NCBI RefSeq assembly: GCF_004135585.1
Contig: NZ_CP035501.1
Location: 1,289,001 to 1,353,000 of the forward strand
Source of the DNA: Sphingosinicella sp. BN140058
Lineage (GTDB): Bacteria > Pseudomonadota > Alphaproteobacteria > Sphingomonadales > Sphingomonadaceae
DNA length: 64,000 nt
Reading direction: 5' to 3'
Positions within the stretch are counted from its first letter, which is position 1; each line of letters starts with the position of its first letter. The notes beneath the pieces are model-generated. The model made no database searches and was not told the DNA's origin. It was given only the letters and a program-made list of their open reading frames with translations. The position numbers and the translations under genes were made by a program. Positions 10,601 to 18,505 of this stretch are shown one piece after another.

Positions 10601-10660
10601 GCCGCGATCGCCTACAAGGAAAAGCGGCGCGGCGTGCTCGCGCGTCTGCGGAGTCTGTGA
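7613..10660 (+). CDS. Two-component beta-propeller sensor histidine kinase (HisKA_3 type)
   Basis: 1015 residues. A signal peptide (residues about 15-42, cleavage near SPAQ) leads into a periplasmic domain of repeated two-component propeller blades (for example DADGFLWLAGD, EGFDGTIWAA, REGSIWIATETGLDQF). A Y_Y_Y domain follows (YRLAGVDEGWVDAG), then one membrane helix near 762-782. The cytoplasmic part has a HisKA_3 dimerisation helix with the phosphoacceptor at about His811 (IARELHDTLLQ) and a HATPase_c domain (ADNGIGID, GLAGMRERA). ATG 7613 has a purine-rich site GGGGGAGGCGGGG just upstream and starts the signal peptide, so I prefer it to longer starts inside repeat DNA. The stop overlaps the regulator gene, so the two form one operon. 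The ligand is unknown. Confidence 0.9.
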   Translation: MTWRAIVPGPNLGLCQRALLLGAAAAVSLAATPSPAQVSPPGFERFKHSRWGTDEGAPNGIFAMAQDADGFLWLAGDALYRFDGISFERIDWPAGTADKYGDPTGLMVSRSGLLWVGFGDRSGVAVYRSGRLVDMHMPDPPAAIALLTEGFDGTIWAASGRFDKQLRRLRNGRWESVGAALGLPDGAIMGLVAAPDGGLWVALTHQDGATGALAYLAPDARRFRVLPQRVSGRPRIALDPGGALWISDMIGTRMAVDSHGKAAPVGALIPAPPNLRTPTLTFDRHNGLWSTTSSVGISYVPGATRLAAGSAPPAYAFGAVNGLTSDFTYQALLDREGSIWIATETGLDQFRRAAAVQEAGIPADPAQGLAMAAANDGSLYVQSRKTVFLIAPGDVPRPILKLREDDLSMCAARDGGIWIVQRARTLRVRHDRAEASSGLPAGGTTIGCAEDRLGRLWVALLGQPLIWRDGRGWHTATGMLARQQARAVTVTPTGGIAVFGSADLTRIEGNRVMIRTGLPSATMLARGGRDVFLSDSRGLVRLRDGHFKRLDSARFPWLAWLRSLVQTPRGDTWLVARTGISRVATADLDRVFEDPQSSLHRTLFNSQDGLVSAAQHAGFTGTQSAVAGDGRIWFLNRQGAAYFDPARLAPNPLAPPVSIRALASGGTMWRDPRQLDLPPGTRAIDITYAGLSLVVPQRVKFRYRLAGVDEGWVDAGTRRTASYANLGPGRFRFQVIAANDEGVWNRTGATLDFEIRPTFLQSWPFKALCAAAAIGLLWLAYSARMRFVAARIRLRMAERFEERERIARELHDTLLQAIQALTWRFQLVLDDLPPKQPGRATLLRAIDSAEHVIAEGRDRVRDLRAPSDNELERGIDALIARQGFDPAVAVTITTAGTPRAMDPLVVEDVTRIAGEALFNIWRHARASVVGIEIRHGATFALRIADNGIGIDPEHAAGGRAGHFGLAGMRERAAKLRGDLVVRPLPDRGTELVLTLPAAIAYKEKRRGVLARLRSL

Positions 10661-11301
10661 TGAGCATTGCCCCAAAACCCGCCGGGCCGATCCGGGTCCT
10701 GATCGTCGACGATCACCCGATGGTGCGAGACGGCATTTCCGAAATGCTCGCCCGCCAAAGCGACATGGAGATGGTCGGGGAGGCAAGCGACGGTGCCGAG
10801 GCGATCGCCGCATTCCAGGCGGCGGCCCCCGACGTCACTCTCATGGACGTGCAGATGCCGGGGATGAGCGGAATCGAGGCGATCGCCGGCATCCGGAGCA
10901 TCTCCGGTGAGGCCCGCATCCTGGTCCTCACCACCTATGCAGGCGACGTCAATGCGCTGCGCGCGATCCGCGCCGGCGCCGCCGGCTATCTGTTGAAAAC
11001 CTGCGTGCGCGGCGAATTGGTCGATGCCATTCGCGCCGTCCATTCCGGGCGACGCGTGGTCAGTCCGGAGATCGCCCATGCGCTTGCCGAGCACGCCCTC
11101 GACGATCCGCTGACCGAGCGGGAAACGGCCATCCTCCGGCTGGTCGCGGACGGTCGGTCGAACAAGGAGATCGCACGGCACCTCGCCCTTTCGGTCGACT
11201 CGATCAAGGCGCAACTCAAGTCGATCTTCGCCAAGCTCGATGTCCACGACCGCACCCATGCGGTCACGATCGCCCGCCGACGCGGCCATATCGAGCCCTG
11301 A
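10660..11301 (+). CDS. Response regulator, NarL/FixJ family
   Basis: 213 residues. The receiver domain has the acidic pair in LIVDDHPMVRDG, phospho-acceptor Asp63 in TLMDVQMPGMSG and the conserved Lys in LLKTCVRGEL. The C-terminal LuxR-type helix-turn-helix has LTERETAILRLVADGRSNKE. The start ATG shares one base with the TGA of the kinase gene (TGATG), which indicates translational coupling to its partner; a GTG at 10657 is an alternative. Target genes cannot be told from the sequence. It converges with the minus-strand cysteine hydrolase gene 30 bases downstream. Confidence 0.93.
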   Translation: MSIAPKPAGPIRVLIVDDHPMVRDGISEMLARQSDMEMVGEASDGAEAIAAFQAAAPDVTLMDVQMPGMSGIEAIAGIRSISGEARILVLTTYAGDVNALRAIRAGAAGYLLKTCVRGELVDAIRAVHSGRRVVSPEIAHALAEHALDDPLTERETAILRLVADGRSNKEIARHLALSVDSIKAQLKSIFAKLDVHDRTHAVTIARRRGHIEP

Positions 11302-11331
11302 AGCGGCGAAGGTCGTCATGTCTGCCCCGGG

Positions 11332-11943
11332 TCAGGGATGGATCGCGGAGAAGACGATCTCGGCAAAGCCATCGGCTGTCTCGGCGCGGCGCCAGTCGCG
11401 CTGCAGCTCGCATGCTAGCTGAATCCAGGTGATCGGCTGGGCGCCGGCCTGAACGATGCGCTGCAGGCCGGCGCGATGGGCGATCAGCGATGTCCCGCCG
11501 ACCGCGTCCACCACCGGATAGACGTCGAAGCCCTCGCGCAGCGCGTCGAGCGCTGGAAAGGCGAGGCAGACTTCGGTCCACAAAGCCACCATGATCAGCT
11601 TGCGTCGGCCGGTCGCCTTCACGGCGGCGACGAAGTCCTCGTCTTCCCAGGCGTTGATCGCGGTGCGATCGATCGCCGCCACATCGCCCAGCACGTCCTG
11701 CAACTGGTGAATGGTCGGCGCGTTGCGCCCGGTCGCGACGTTGACGGTGGAGAGCACCACCGGCAGGCCGTAGAGCCTGGCCGTCTTGGCGACCGCCACC
11801 ACGTTGGCGATCAGCTCGCGCCGCTCCATCGAGACGATCGAGGCGACCTGCACCGGCTGGAAGTCGATGATCAGGAGCGCGGCATTGCCGGGCGTCAGCA
11901 GGTCGTCGGTGAGAGGGTCGCGGATGGTGGCGGGCGAAGTCAC
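11332..11943 (-). CDS. Isochorismatase-like cysteine hydrolase
   Basis: 203 residues. The fold is shown by ALLIIDFQP (catalytic Asp27), the segment INAWEDEDFVAAVKATGRRK and MVALWTEVCLAFPALDAL (nucleophile Cys126, after the usual T-E-V-C). It resembles YcaC-type hydrolases of unknown substrate. The Lys expected in the Asp-Lys-Cys triad is not obvious; Arg93 is near that place. I start at GTG 11943 because AGGAGG lies 7 bases upstream; an in-frame ATG at 11964 would put that site inside the gene. It follows the cupin and alpha/beta hydrolase genes in the same direction and probably shares their operon. Confidence 0.8.
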   Translation of the reverse strand: MTSPATIRDPLTDDLLTPGNAALLIIDFQPVQVASIVSMERRELIANVVAVAKTARLYGLPVVLSTVNVATGRNAPTIHQLQDVLGDVAAIDRTAINAWEDEDFVAAVKATGRRKLIMVALWTEVCLAFPALDALREGFDVYPVVDAVGGTSLIAHRAGLQRIVQAGAQPITWIQLACELQRDWRRAETADGFAEIVFSAIHP

Positions 11944-12013
11944 GGCAAATCCTCCTGGGCGCACATGAAGCGCTCGGCTTTGGTTGGCATGCTGGGTCTG
12001 ACGTCGGCTCCGC

Positions 12014-12499
12014 TCAGGGTGCCGCCGTATACTGGGTATCGGTCGGGCCGTAGCCGCTGATGTAGACGGTGGCGGGCATGTCCCGTGTCATTGCGAAATG
12101 CGGGTCGCCGGCCGCTTCGGTGTAGACGCTGCCGGGCGGCAACGCCTTTGCAGCGCCGGCGTCGGCGGCCCGGCCGTAGCCGAAATACCAGGTTCCGCTG
12201 ACCACCACAGCGCTGCGCGCATCGCGGTGGCTGTGCGCCGCGATCTGCGTATTCGCGGGAACCTGCAGCGCGATCACATAGGGTCCCGCGGCGGCCGGAT
12301 CACCGAGCAGGATTGTGGTGCGGATGCCCGCGATTCCCGATGTGCCCGGCCCGGCCTCGCCCTTGGCGAGGCGGTCGATCTCCGCCGGAGTGAGCCGCAC
12401 CTGACCACCTCGAACCTGGGCGGGCGCCTGCGTCGCCGCGGCCACCGCGATCGCAGGGGTCAACGATGCGATCGCCACCGCAAGACGGGTGCGGATCAC
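12014..12499 (-). CDS. Secreted cupin-domain protein
   Basis: 161 residues. A signal peptide (VIRTRLAVAIASLTPAIAVA) is followed by a single cupin barrel. Metal-ligand-like histidines are in IAAHSHRDARSAVVVSGTWY, and the second cupin motif is in LPPGSVYTEAAGDPHFAM. Start GTG 12499 overlaps the TGA of the upstream hydrolase gene by four bases (GTGA), which indicates coupled translation. Single-domain cupins of this kind can be dioxygenases, isomerases or binding proteins; nothing here tells which. The longer open frame upstream is a shadow of the hydrolase gene. Confidence 0.75.
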   Translation of the reverse strand: MIRTRLAVAIASLTPAIAVAAATQAPAQVRGGQVRLTPAEIDRLAKGEAGPGTSGIAGIRTTILLGDPAAAGPYVIALQVPANTQIAAHSHRDARSAVVVSGTWYFGYGRAADAGAAKALPPGSVYTEAAGDPHFAMTRDMPATVYISGYGPTDTQYTAAP

Positions 12500-13413
12500 C
12501 GGCCCGGGTCCAGGAATGCCTCGACCGCCGCGATCGTCGCCCTGGGATTTTCCTCCATGATCCAGTGGCCGGAGTCGGGAACGATGCCTTCGGTCACGTC
12601 GGTCGCCGCCGCCTTCATCACCACGGCCATCGTCGCGCCGAACGATTTCTCGCCGCCGAGCGCAAGTATGGGCATCGTCAGGCGGTTGCCGCCGGCCAGC
12701 CATGCGCGATTGTCGGCCGCATCCTGATCGAAGGCGGCGAACTGGGCGAAGCCGGAATGCATGCCGCCGGGTCGCGCATACAGCGCGGCATAATGCCGGC
12801 GCGAAGCCTCGTCGAACCGGTCGGGATTGGCCGAAAATTCGTTCCAGAACCGGTCGAGGTAGATGCGTTCGCGGCCGGCGACGAGCCGTTCCATGTCGGG
12901 TCCGCCGAACCGGAAGTGCCAGAGCAGGGGGTTCTTGAGGATCTCGTCCCATGGGCCGACGCCCGGCACCGGCGCATCGATCAGGACGAAACGGCGAACC
13001 CGATCGGGCTGCTGGGTGGCCAGTGCGAAGCCGACCATGTTGCCGATATCGTGCGTCACCAGGTCGAATTGCCGCACGCCCAGCGCCTGCAGCACGCCTT
13101 GCATGTCGTGGCCCTGCGTCATCTTATCGAAGCCTCCGGCGGGCCGCGCCGACAGCCCCATGCCGCGCAGATCCGGCACGATCACCCGATGATCGCGGGC
13201 AAGCGCCGCCGCGAGCGGAGACCACATGTCCCCGGTCTCGCCGTAGCCGTGCAGCAGCAGCACGGCGGGGCCGCGGCCGCCCGTGCGAACATGGATCGTC
13301 GTGCCGTTGACCGCGACGTCCCGCGCTTCGAAGGCTGCCGGAAACGGCACGATCTCCGCCGCCGAAGGAGTGGCGACGCAGAGCGCCGCAGCAAGAAGAC
13401 AGGATTTGAACAT
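12496..13413 (-). CDS. Secreted alpha/beta hydrolase (epoxide hydrolase/dehalogenase-like)
   Basis: 305 residues. A signal peptide (MFKSCLLAAALCVATPSAAE) precedes an alpha/beta-hydrolase fold. The oxyanion motif is LLLHGYGETGDMW, the nucleophile elbow is THDIGNMVG with Asp122 rather than Ser, and the catalytic His is in SGHWIMEENP near residue 283. An Asp nucleophile in an H-D-x-G elbow is typical of epoxide hydrolases and haloacid dehalogenase-type alpha/beta hydrolases. ATG 13413 is preceded by GAGGAGCG. It heads a probable operon with the cupin and cysteine hydrolase, 137 bases after the TonB receptor gene on the same strand, so it may act on a compound that the receptor imports. Confidence 0.85.
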   Translation of the reverse strand: MFKSCLLAAALCVATPSAAEIVPFPAAFEARDVAVNGTTIHVRTGGRGPAVLLLHGYGETGDMWSPLAAALARDHRVIVPDLRGMGLSARPAGGFDKMTQGHDMQGVLQALGVRQFDLVTHDIGNMVGFALATQQPDRVRRFVLIDAPVPGVGPWDEILKNPLLWHFRFGGPDMERLVAGRERIYLDRFWNEFSANPDRFDEASRRHYAALYARPGGMHSGFAQFAAFDQDAADNRAWLAGGNRLTMPILALGGEKSFGATMAVVMKAAATDVTEGIVPDSGHWIMEENPRATIAAVEAFLDPGR

Positions 13414-13550
13414 TGGCGCTCCTCGAGCCCACTTTGGGCTCCCGTGATTGCCAACGGAAATTGTCAGTTCGGCATCGCGCCGACAATGCCCGCTCGGGCG
13501 CCGGATCGTACCCGAACGGGTAGGTGCCGACGCCCGGGCGCGAGGCCGTC

Positions 13551-16181
13551 TCAATAGGCCGCCGACAAGGTCAGGAACCACTGCCGCGGCGCGATCGGAT
13601 AGGCCGAATAGCCGTTGGTTGCCGATCCGATCGACAGGGTCGATACGCCCTTGATGTCGCCCAGGTTGGTGACGTTGAGCGAGAGCTCGGCCTTGCGAAG
13701 GCGGAACGCCTCCGCCGGAAGCTGGGCGGCGAGGCGCAGCGAGGCGAGGAAATAGGATTTGACGCTGACGTCGTTCGAATAGGTGGCGAAGCGGCGGCCG
13801 ACATAGTCGCCGATCAGCTGCGCCTCAAACGGTCCCGCGGTCAATGTGGCGACGCTCTTGTTCATCCATTTCGGCGTGCCGGGCAGCCTTTTGCCGCAGG
13901 TCGGCACGACTCCGCCGACGACGAGATAGCCGCCGATGCAGCTGCCGGTGGCGGCACCGATCCCGCTCGCCGCCGACGTATAGTCGCTCTGATATTCGGA
14001 AAGATTGTACGATGTCGCATTGTACAGCGACACCGCTTTGCCGAGCCGCAGGGTGAAGGCGGCATCGACGCCGTCGGTATGGACGTCGCCGACATTGACC
14101 AGGATCGAAGTGCCGCCGGTGATGCCGCTTCCGGCGATGCCGCCCGGGTTGGTCGATATGGCGAGCAGGCGGTTGTTGAACGCGACGTGATAGTAATTGA
14201 TCTGCGCACTGAGCCCGATGTCGCCGCCGAAGTCGCGATTTGAGCGCAGGCCGCCTTCATAGGTCCAGCTGCTCTCCGGCTTGCCTTCGTCGGCGAAGGC
14301 GTCGAACGCGGCCTGGCTGCCCGTGAACCACGGGCCGCCGCCACCGGCGAGGTAAGCCTGGTACTGACGCAAATTCTTCTGAACGTTGAAATAGACCTGC
14401 TCGTGGCCGTTGAAGTCGTAGGTCGCGCCGACCGCCGGCAGGAACCAGCGCAGGGTGTTGATCTTGCCTTCGGGCAGGCCGCCGGCCAGTCCCGACAATG
14501 ATCCCGCCTTGGGCTGCACCGGATAATGACCGTCGGCCCATTGCGCGCTGGTCTTGAAGCCGGCCTCGATGCGCAACTTGTCGGTCGCCTGCCAGCTGTC
14601 CTGAAGGTGAAGCTGCAGCTGGTTGATCTTGGCCTCGCCCTGATATTGGGTGAACAGCGGATCGGCCACCTCGCGCGGGCGGATATAGGGCGTGCTGGAG
14701 CCCGGATCGTTGACGTCGACCGCATACCAGCGGCGCCACTGCGTGGTGCTGTTATGCTCGAACCAGCCGCCCAGCTCGATCTGGTGCGCGCCGAGATCGA
14801 TGTTGAGCGCCGAGATCACGCCTTCGCGGTCGATCCGATATTCGGTGGTGCGGGTGATCAGGCCCGAGCCGCCGGTCGCCGCCACCAGAGCGGCGCCGCT
14901 GGCGGCGGCCTGGGCTGCGGTCAGCGCCGTGCAGGCCGCCGGACGATTGCCGTTGCCGTTACCGCCGAACCGGCAAGTGGCCGGCAGCGTCGCATAATTG
15001 GGATCGAGATAGGGCTGGGCGGTGGTGATAGATTGTCCGAGCGGGCCGGCAACGACTCCGGCGCCGTCATTGTGGTGGTAATAGCCGGTCGTCGACCAGC
15101 GCACGCCTTCCGCCAGATCCTTGTCGAAGCGCGCATAGGCGAGATAATCGGTGCGCTGCGCGTCCGAATAATAATTGCGGTAATTGCTGCCTTCCGCCGC
15201 CGGTGAATTGCCGAAAGGGCTCAGATAGGTGGTCCGATAGGTGGTGAAATCCGGGTAGAAGAAGGGCTTGGTATAGGGCGTGTAGAGCTGCACCGGAGTC
15301 GCCGTGCCGCCCGCCGAGGGCTTGAAGAAGACGGTGGCGTCTTCGTTCGGCTGGGTCATGTCGTTATAATCGAAATAGAGCGTCAGCTTGCCGATGTCGG
15401 AATCGTGGACGAACTTGGCATTGGCCTGCCAGCCGCCCTGCCGGCCGTTGAAGTCCCAGGCACGGGCGCGCTGACGCGCACCCGAAATGTAGGCCCGGTT
15501 GGCCCCGCCGGCGCCGAAGCCGCCGCTGTCGACCCGAACGAAGGTACGTGACGTGTCGTAGCTGCCGATCGTCTGGCCGAAGCGAATGCCGAAGGCGTCG
15601 AGCGGATCCGACGAATAGGTCTCGACGGTGCCGCCGAGATTGCTGTTCGACGCGGTGGCGAGATCGCCTGCGCCGGTCGACACGATCACCCGCTCGACAT
15701 TCTCCGAGATCACCGCCCGCTGCGGCGACAGGCCGTTATAATTCCCGTAGCTCTGGTCACCGAGCGGGATGCCGTCCATCGTATAGCCGAGCTGGTTGGC
15801 GGCGAAGCCATGGATGAAGAGCTGCGCATTCTGCTCGTTATAGCCCCACGGATCGGCGGTGATGTAGAGCACGCCGGGCAGCGTCTGGATCGCCTTCAGC
15901 GGGCTGATGCCGGGCAGGATCTTCTGCATCTCAGTGCCGGGCAGAACCACTGCGGTGCGGGTCTGCCGGCCGGTGACGACGATCGCCCCCTCGGTCGCCT
16001 CGTCGGCTCCCGCCGCCGCACCCTCGTCCGCGGCCGCCGAAGCTTCCGTTCCGGCAGCCTCCGCCGAGGTCTCGGCCTCTCCCGCCGTTGCGCCGCTCCC
16101 TGCGCCCGGAAGCGCCAAAGCCGGCGTCGCCTGCGCGAGCGCGATCGCCAGAGCCGAAATCGAAACGGACGGACGTAGCAT
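13551..16181 (-). CDS. TonB-dependent outer-membrane receptor
   Basis: 876 residues. A signal peptide (LRPSVSISALAIALAQATPA) and a low-complexity Ala/Glu/Gly stretch precede the plug domain. The plug begins with a TonB-box-like GAIVVTGRQTRTAV and continues with MDGIPLGDQSYGNYNG, ENVERVIVSTGAGD and LGGTVETYSSDP. The 22-strand barrel follows and ends in an aromatic residue (WFLTLSAAY). I start at 16181 because AGGGGGAAG lies just upstream; an in-frame ATG ten codons earlier lacks such a site. The substrate is not evident; the neighbouring hydrolase/cupin/cysteine-hydrolase genes suggest an organic substrate rather than iron. Confidence 0.9.
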   Translation of the reverse strand: MLRPSVSISALAIALAQATPALALPGAGSGATAGEAETSAEAAGTEASAAADEGAAAGADEATEGAIVVTGRQTRTAVVLPGTEMQKILPGISPLKAIQTLPGVLYITADPWGYNEQNAQLFIHGFAANQLGYTMDGIPLGDQSYGNYNGLSPQRAVISENVERVIVSTGAGDLATASNSNLGGTVETYSSDPLDAFGIRFGQTIGSYDTSRTFVRVDSGGFGAGGANRAYISGARQRARAWDFNGRQGGWQANAKFVHDSDIGKLTLYFDYNDMTQPNEDATVFFKPSAGGTATPVQLYTPYTKPFFYPDFTTYRTTYLSPFGNSPAAEGSNYRNYYSDAQRTDYLAYARFDKDLAEGVRWSTTGYYHHNDGAGVVAGPLGQSITTAQPYLDPNYATLPATCRFGGNGNGNRPAACTALTAAQAAASGAALVAATGGSGLITRTTEYRIDREGVISALNIDLGAHQIELGGWFEHNSTTQWRRWYAVDVNDPGSSTPYIRPREVADPLFTQYQGEAKINQLQLHLQDSWQATDKLRIEAGFKTSAQWADGHYPVQPKAGSLSGLAGGLPEGKINTLRWFLPAVGATYDFNGHEQVYFNVQKNLRQYQAYLAGGGGPWFTGSQAAFDAFADEGKPESSWTYEGGLRSNRDFGGDIGLSAQINYYHVAFNNRLLAISTNPGGIAGSGITGGTSILVNVGDVHTDGVDAAFTLRLGKAVSLYNATSYNLSEYQSDYTSAASGIGAATGSCIGGYLVVGGVVPTCGKRLPGTPKWMNKSVATLTAGPFEAQLIGDYVGRRFATYSNDVSVKSYFLASLRLAAQLPAEAFRLRKAELSLNVTNLGDIKGVSTLSIGSATNGYSAYPIAPRQWFLTLSAAY

Positions 16182-16478
16182 GATCTTCTTCCCCCTCTTG
16201 CTGCACCGCAAGATGCAGCCCGGGGGCGAGCGTTAGCGCGCTTCTGCGCGGGTCCGGTGACGGCACAATGGCAGTTCGATGACTCTGGCGCACGGGATTG
16301 TGACGGCGGTGCCGGCGGTCTCTCGCCCGCTAGAGGGGGCCCGAACGTTGGCGGTCGCCGATCTCCGCGCCCAGCGACAATCGACACCATTCCCCATCGA
16401 CCGCGGCATCGAGCGGACACACGCCGTGTCCACATGTTCCGCCTTTCTCGGCGGTCCGCCGCGGGCAGGAGTTCGAAC

Positions 16479-17306
16479 ATGGCAATACCGGTCACCAACC
16501 CCAACAAGGCGCTTTGGGAGCAAGGCGATTTCACCCGCATCGCGGCGACCATGCGCGAGAGCGGCGAGGCCTTCGTCGAGACGCTCGGCATCCGCCCCGG
16601 CCTTGCCGTGCTCGATCTCGGCTGCGGCGACGGCACCTCCGCGCTTCCCGCCGCACGCCGGGGCGCGGACGTGCTCGGAGTGGACATCGCCGCCAATCTG
16701 GTCGCCGCGGGCAGGGATCGCGCGCGCGCCGCGGGCCTCGACAATCTGCGCTTTGAGCAAGGCGATGCCTGCGATCTGAAGACTCTCCCCGATGCCGACT
16801 TCGACCTCGTCATCAGCCTGTTCGGCGCGATGTTCGCTGCGCGCCCGCACGATGCCGCCCGCGAGATGGTGCGAGTCACCCGGCCCGGCGGCCGCATCGT
16901 CATGGCCAACTGGATCCCCGGCGATCCGACCCTGGTCGCCCAGATCCTCAAGATCAGCGCTGCCTACACGCCGCCGCCGCCCGAAGGCTTCGTCAGCCCG
17001 ATCCTGTGGGGGCAGGAGGAGCATGTCGTCGACCGCTTCGCCGCGGCCGGCATCGCGCCCGCCGACATCGGCTTCACGCGCGACGAATGGGTGTTCCGCC
17101 TCAATGGAACGCCGGCGGACCTGCTCGACCTTTTCCGCACTTATTACGGCCCGACCATGAACGCCTATGCCGCCGCCACCAAAGCGGGACGCGACGCCGC
17201 GCTCCATGCCGAGCTCCTCGACCTGTTCGAGAGCCAGAATCGCGGCGGCCCGGGCACAACGGAAATTCCAGCGACCTTCCTCAGGGTAACCGCCGCGAAG
17301 CGCTGA
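16479..17306 (+). CDS. Class I SAM-dependent methyltransferase
   Basis: 275 residues. The Rossmann core shows motif I VLDLGCGDGTSALPAAR, the acidic residue of the second strand in VLGVDIAANL, motif II in FDLVISLFGAMFA and the post-motif VRVTRPGGRIVMANW. It is of the UbiE/COQ5-like type with a C-terminal substrate domain. ATG 16479 has AGGAG about 8 bases upstream. It is divergent from the TonB receptor across a 297-base gap that shows no other gene. It converges with the PurA-like gene 19 bases downstream. Substrate unknown. Confidence 0.88.
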   Translation: MAIPVTNPNKALWEQGDFTRIAATMRESGEAFVETLGIRPGLAVLDLGCGDGTSALPAARRGADVLGVDIAANLVAAGRDRARAAGLDNLRFEQGDACDLKTLPDADFDLVISLFGAMFAARPHDAAREMVRVTRPGGRIVMANWIPGDPTLVAQILKISAAYTPPPPEGFVSPILWGQEEHVVDRFAAAGIAPADIGFTRDEWVFRLNGTPADLLDLFRTYYGPTMNAYAAATKAGRDAALHAELLDLFESQNRGGPGTTEIPATFLRVTAAKR

Positions 17307-17325
17307 TTTCCTGCGTTTAGATCGG

Positions 17326-18504
17326 TCAGTTCGCCGCGCCGCGGAACTGGGCGGTGACCGCAAGCCCGCTTGCCGTCTCGACGGCGGCGACCAGCGCCGC
17401 GGCCGGGCCGGTGCGGACCTCGCCCTCCTCGTCCAGCCAGGCGAAGCGCCCGTCCCGCGCCTGATCGAGGCAGGTCAGCGCGATCGATGGGCGAACGGTG
17501 AGCCGCTCTGCCGCCGCGGCGACGTCGGCTGCGATCCGCGCGCCGAGTCGGGCGGGCGAGAGCAGACCGAAGCGAAGCGTTTCCTGCCAGGTATTGGGCC
17601 GGTTGGTCGGGTCGTCGACCGCATAGAAGGCATCGATCGCCCGCTCGTCCTCCATCGGCCCGCGACCGTGGCGGGTGAGGTAGCAACGGCTGACGTAGAA
17701 CGCATCGAGCCGGTCAATGCCGGCGTCCTGGGCGATCGCGACCATGTTGGCGAGCCCGGTGTTCGCCCGGGTCACGTGCGGGAAGCCTAACGCGTTCTGA
17801 TCGAGCAGCAGGCCCTGCGCCGCCTCGAAGATCGGCGCGCCGAGCGCAGCCACGCCGCCATCGGCGCACGGCGTGACGGCGTCGGCGAAGGCCCGGCACT
17901 CCGCGAAGAAGCGCGCGAGCACTGGCTCCGCCCGGGCCTGGGCAAGCGGCCCTGCGCCGGGATCGAGACCGAGCGCAGCGCAACGCCGCGGCAGCCATTC
18001 GTCGCGCACCGCCTGCAGCGCCGACGCCAGCCCGTCGCCGCCGAGATCGCCGACGGCAAGGCCGAACGGAGTCTCCTCGCAGCGGCCGACCGTCTCGCCC
18101 AAGCCTAATCCGCAGCTGCCATGCCGCCCGCCGCCCCGCGCCTGCTCGAGCGCCTGGTTGACCATCATGTCCCACGGCGTCGTCACCCAGCCGCGCGGAT
18201 CGGCGGTGACCAGCGGCGCCGCGCCAAGTCCGGCCAGAGCCGACCGCTCCTCCGCGAATAGGATCGGGTGCGAGACCATGAACCGCGACAGATGGGTTCG
18301 GACGCCGCGCAGGGTGCCCGATCCGAAATGGTGGAAGACGTGGCGGCGGCCCTCGATCGCCACCGTGTGTCCGGCCTGGGCGCCGCCATTGCTGCGCACC
18401 ACCACCGCCTCCGGCCCCGGCGCACCGGCCAGCGGGGCGGCCAGCCAGTCGACCGTCCGCCCCTTGCCTTCGTCGCCGTAATTGGCCCCGATCACGGCAC
18501 GCAT
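17326..18504 (-). CDS. Divergent adenylosuccinate synthetase homologue
   Basis: 392 residues, shorter than housekeeping PurA (about 430). The GTP/IMP-site N-terminus is clear: IGANYGDEGKG keeps the catalytic Asp (Asp11), and AGHT keeps the catalytic His (His46). Also kept are EAAQGLLLDQN...FPHVTRANTG and YLTRHGRGP. By contrast, the PurA string GRGIGPAYEDK is replaced by CGLGLGETVGR, and the late Arg-rich nucleotide loop is not recognisable (TNRPNTWQETLRFG instead). This suggests a GTP-dependent ligase with an altered acceptor. It starts one base after the stop of the vWA gene (TGAgATG), so the two are co-transcribed and probably coupled. It is unlikely to be the cell's main PurA. Confidence 0.75.
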   Translation of the reverse strand: MRAVIGANYGDEGKGRTVDWLAAPLAGAPGPEAVVVRSNGGAQAGHTVAIEGRRHVFHHFGSGTLRGVRTHLSRFMVSHPILFAEERSALAGLGAAPLVTADPRGWVTTPWDMMVNQALEQARGGGRHGSCGLGLGETVGRCEETPFGLAVGDLGGDGLASALQAVRDEWLPRRCAALGLDPGAGPLAQARAEPVLARFFAECRAFADAVTPCADGGVAALGAPIFEAAQGLLLDQNALGFPHVTRANTGLANMVAIAQDAGIDRLDAFYVSRCYLTRHGRGPMEDERAIDAFYAVDDPTNRPNTWQETLRFGLLSPARLGARIAADVAAAAERLTVRPSIALTCLDQARDGRFAWLDEEGEVRTGPAAALVAAVETASGLAVTAQFRGAAN

Positions 18505-18505
18505 C

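Noticed and set aside
17326..18504. PurZ-type (2-aminoadenine genome) enzyme
   Set aside because: The catalytic Asp of GDEGKG is kept, whereas PurZ changes it; no phage polymerase or related gene is nearby.
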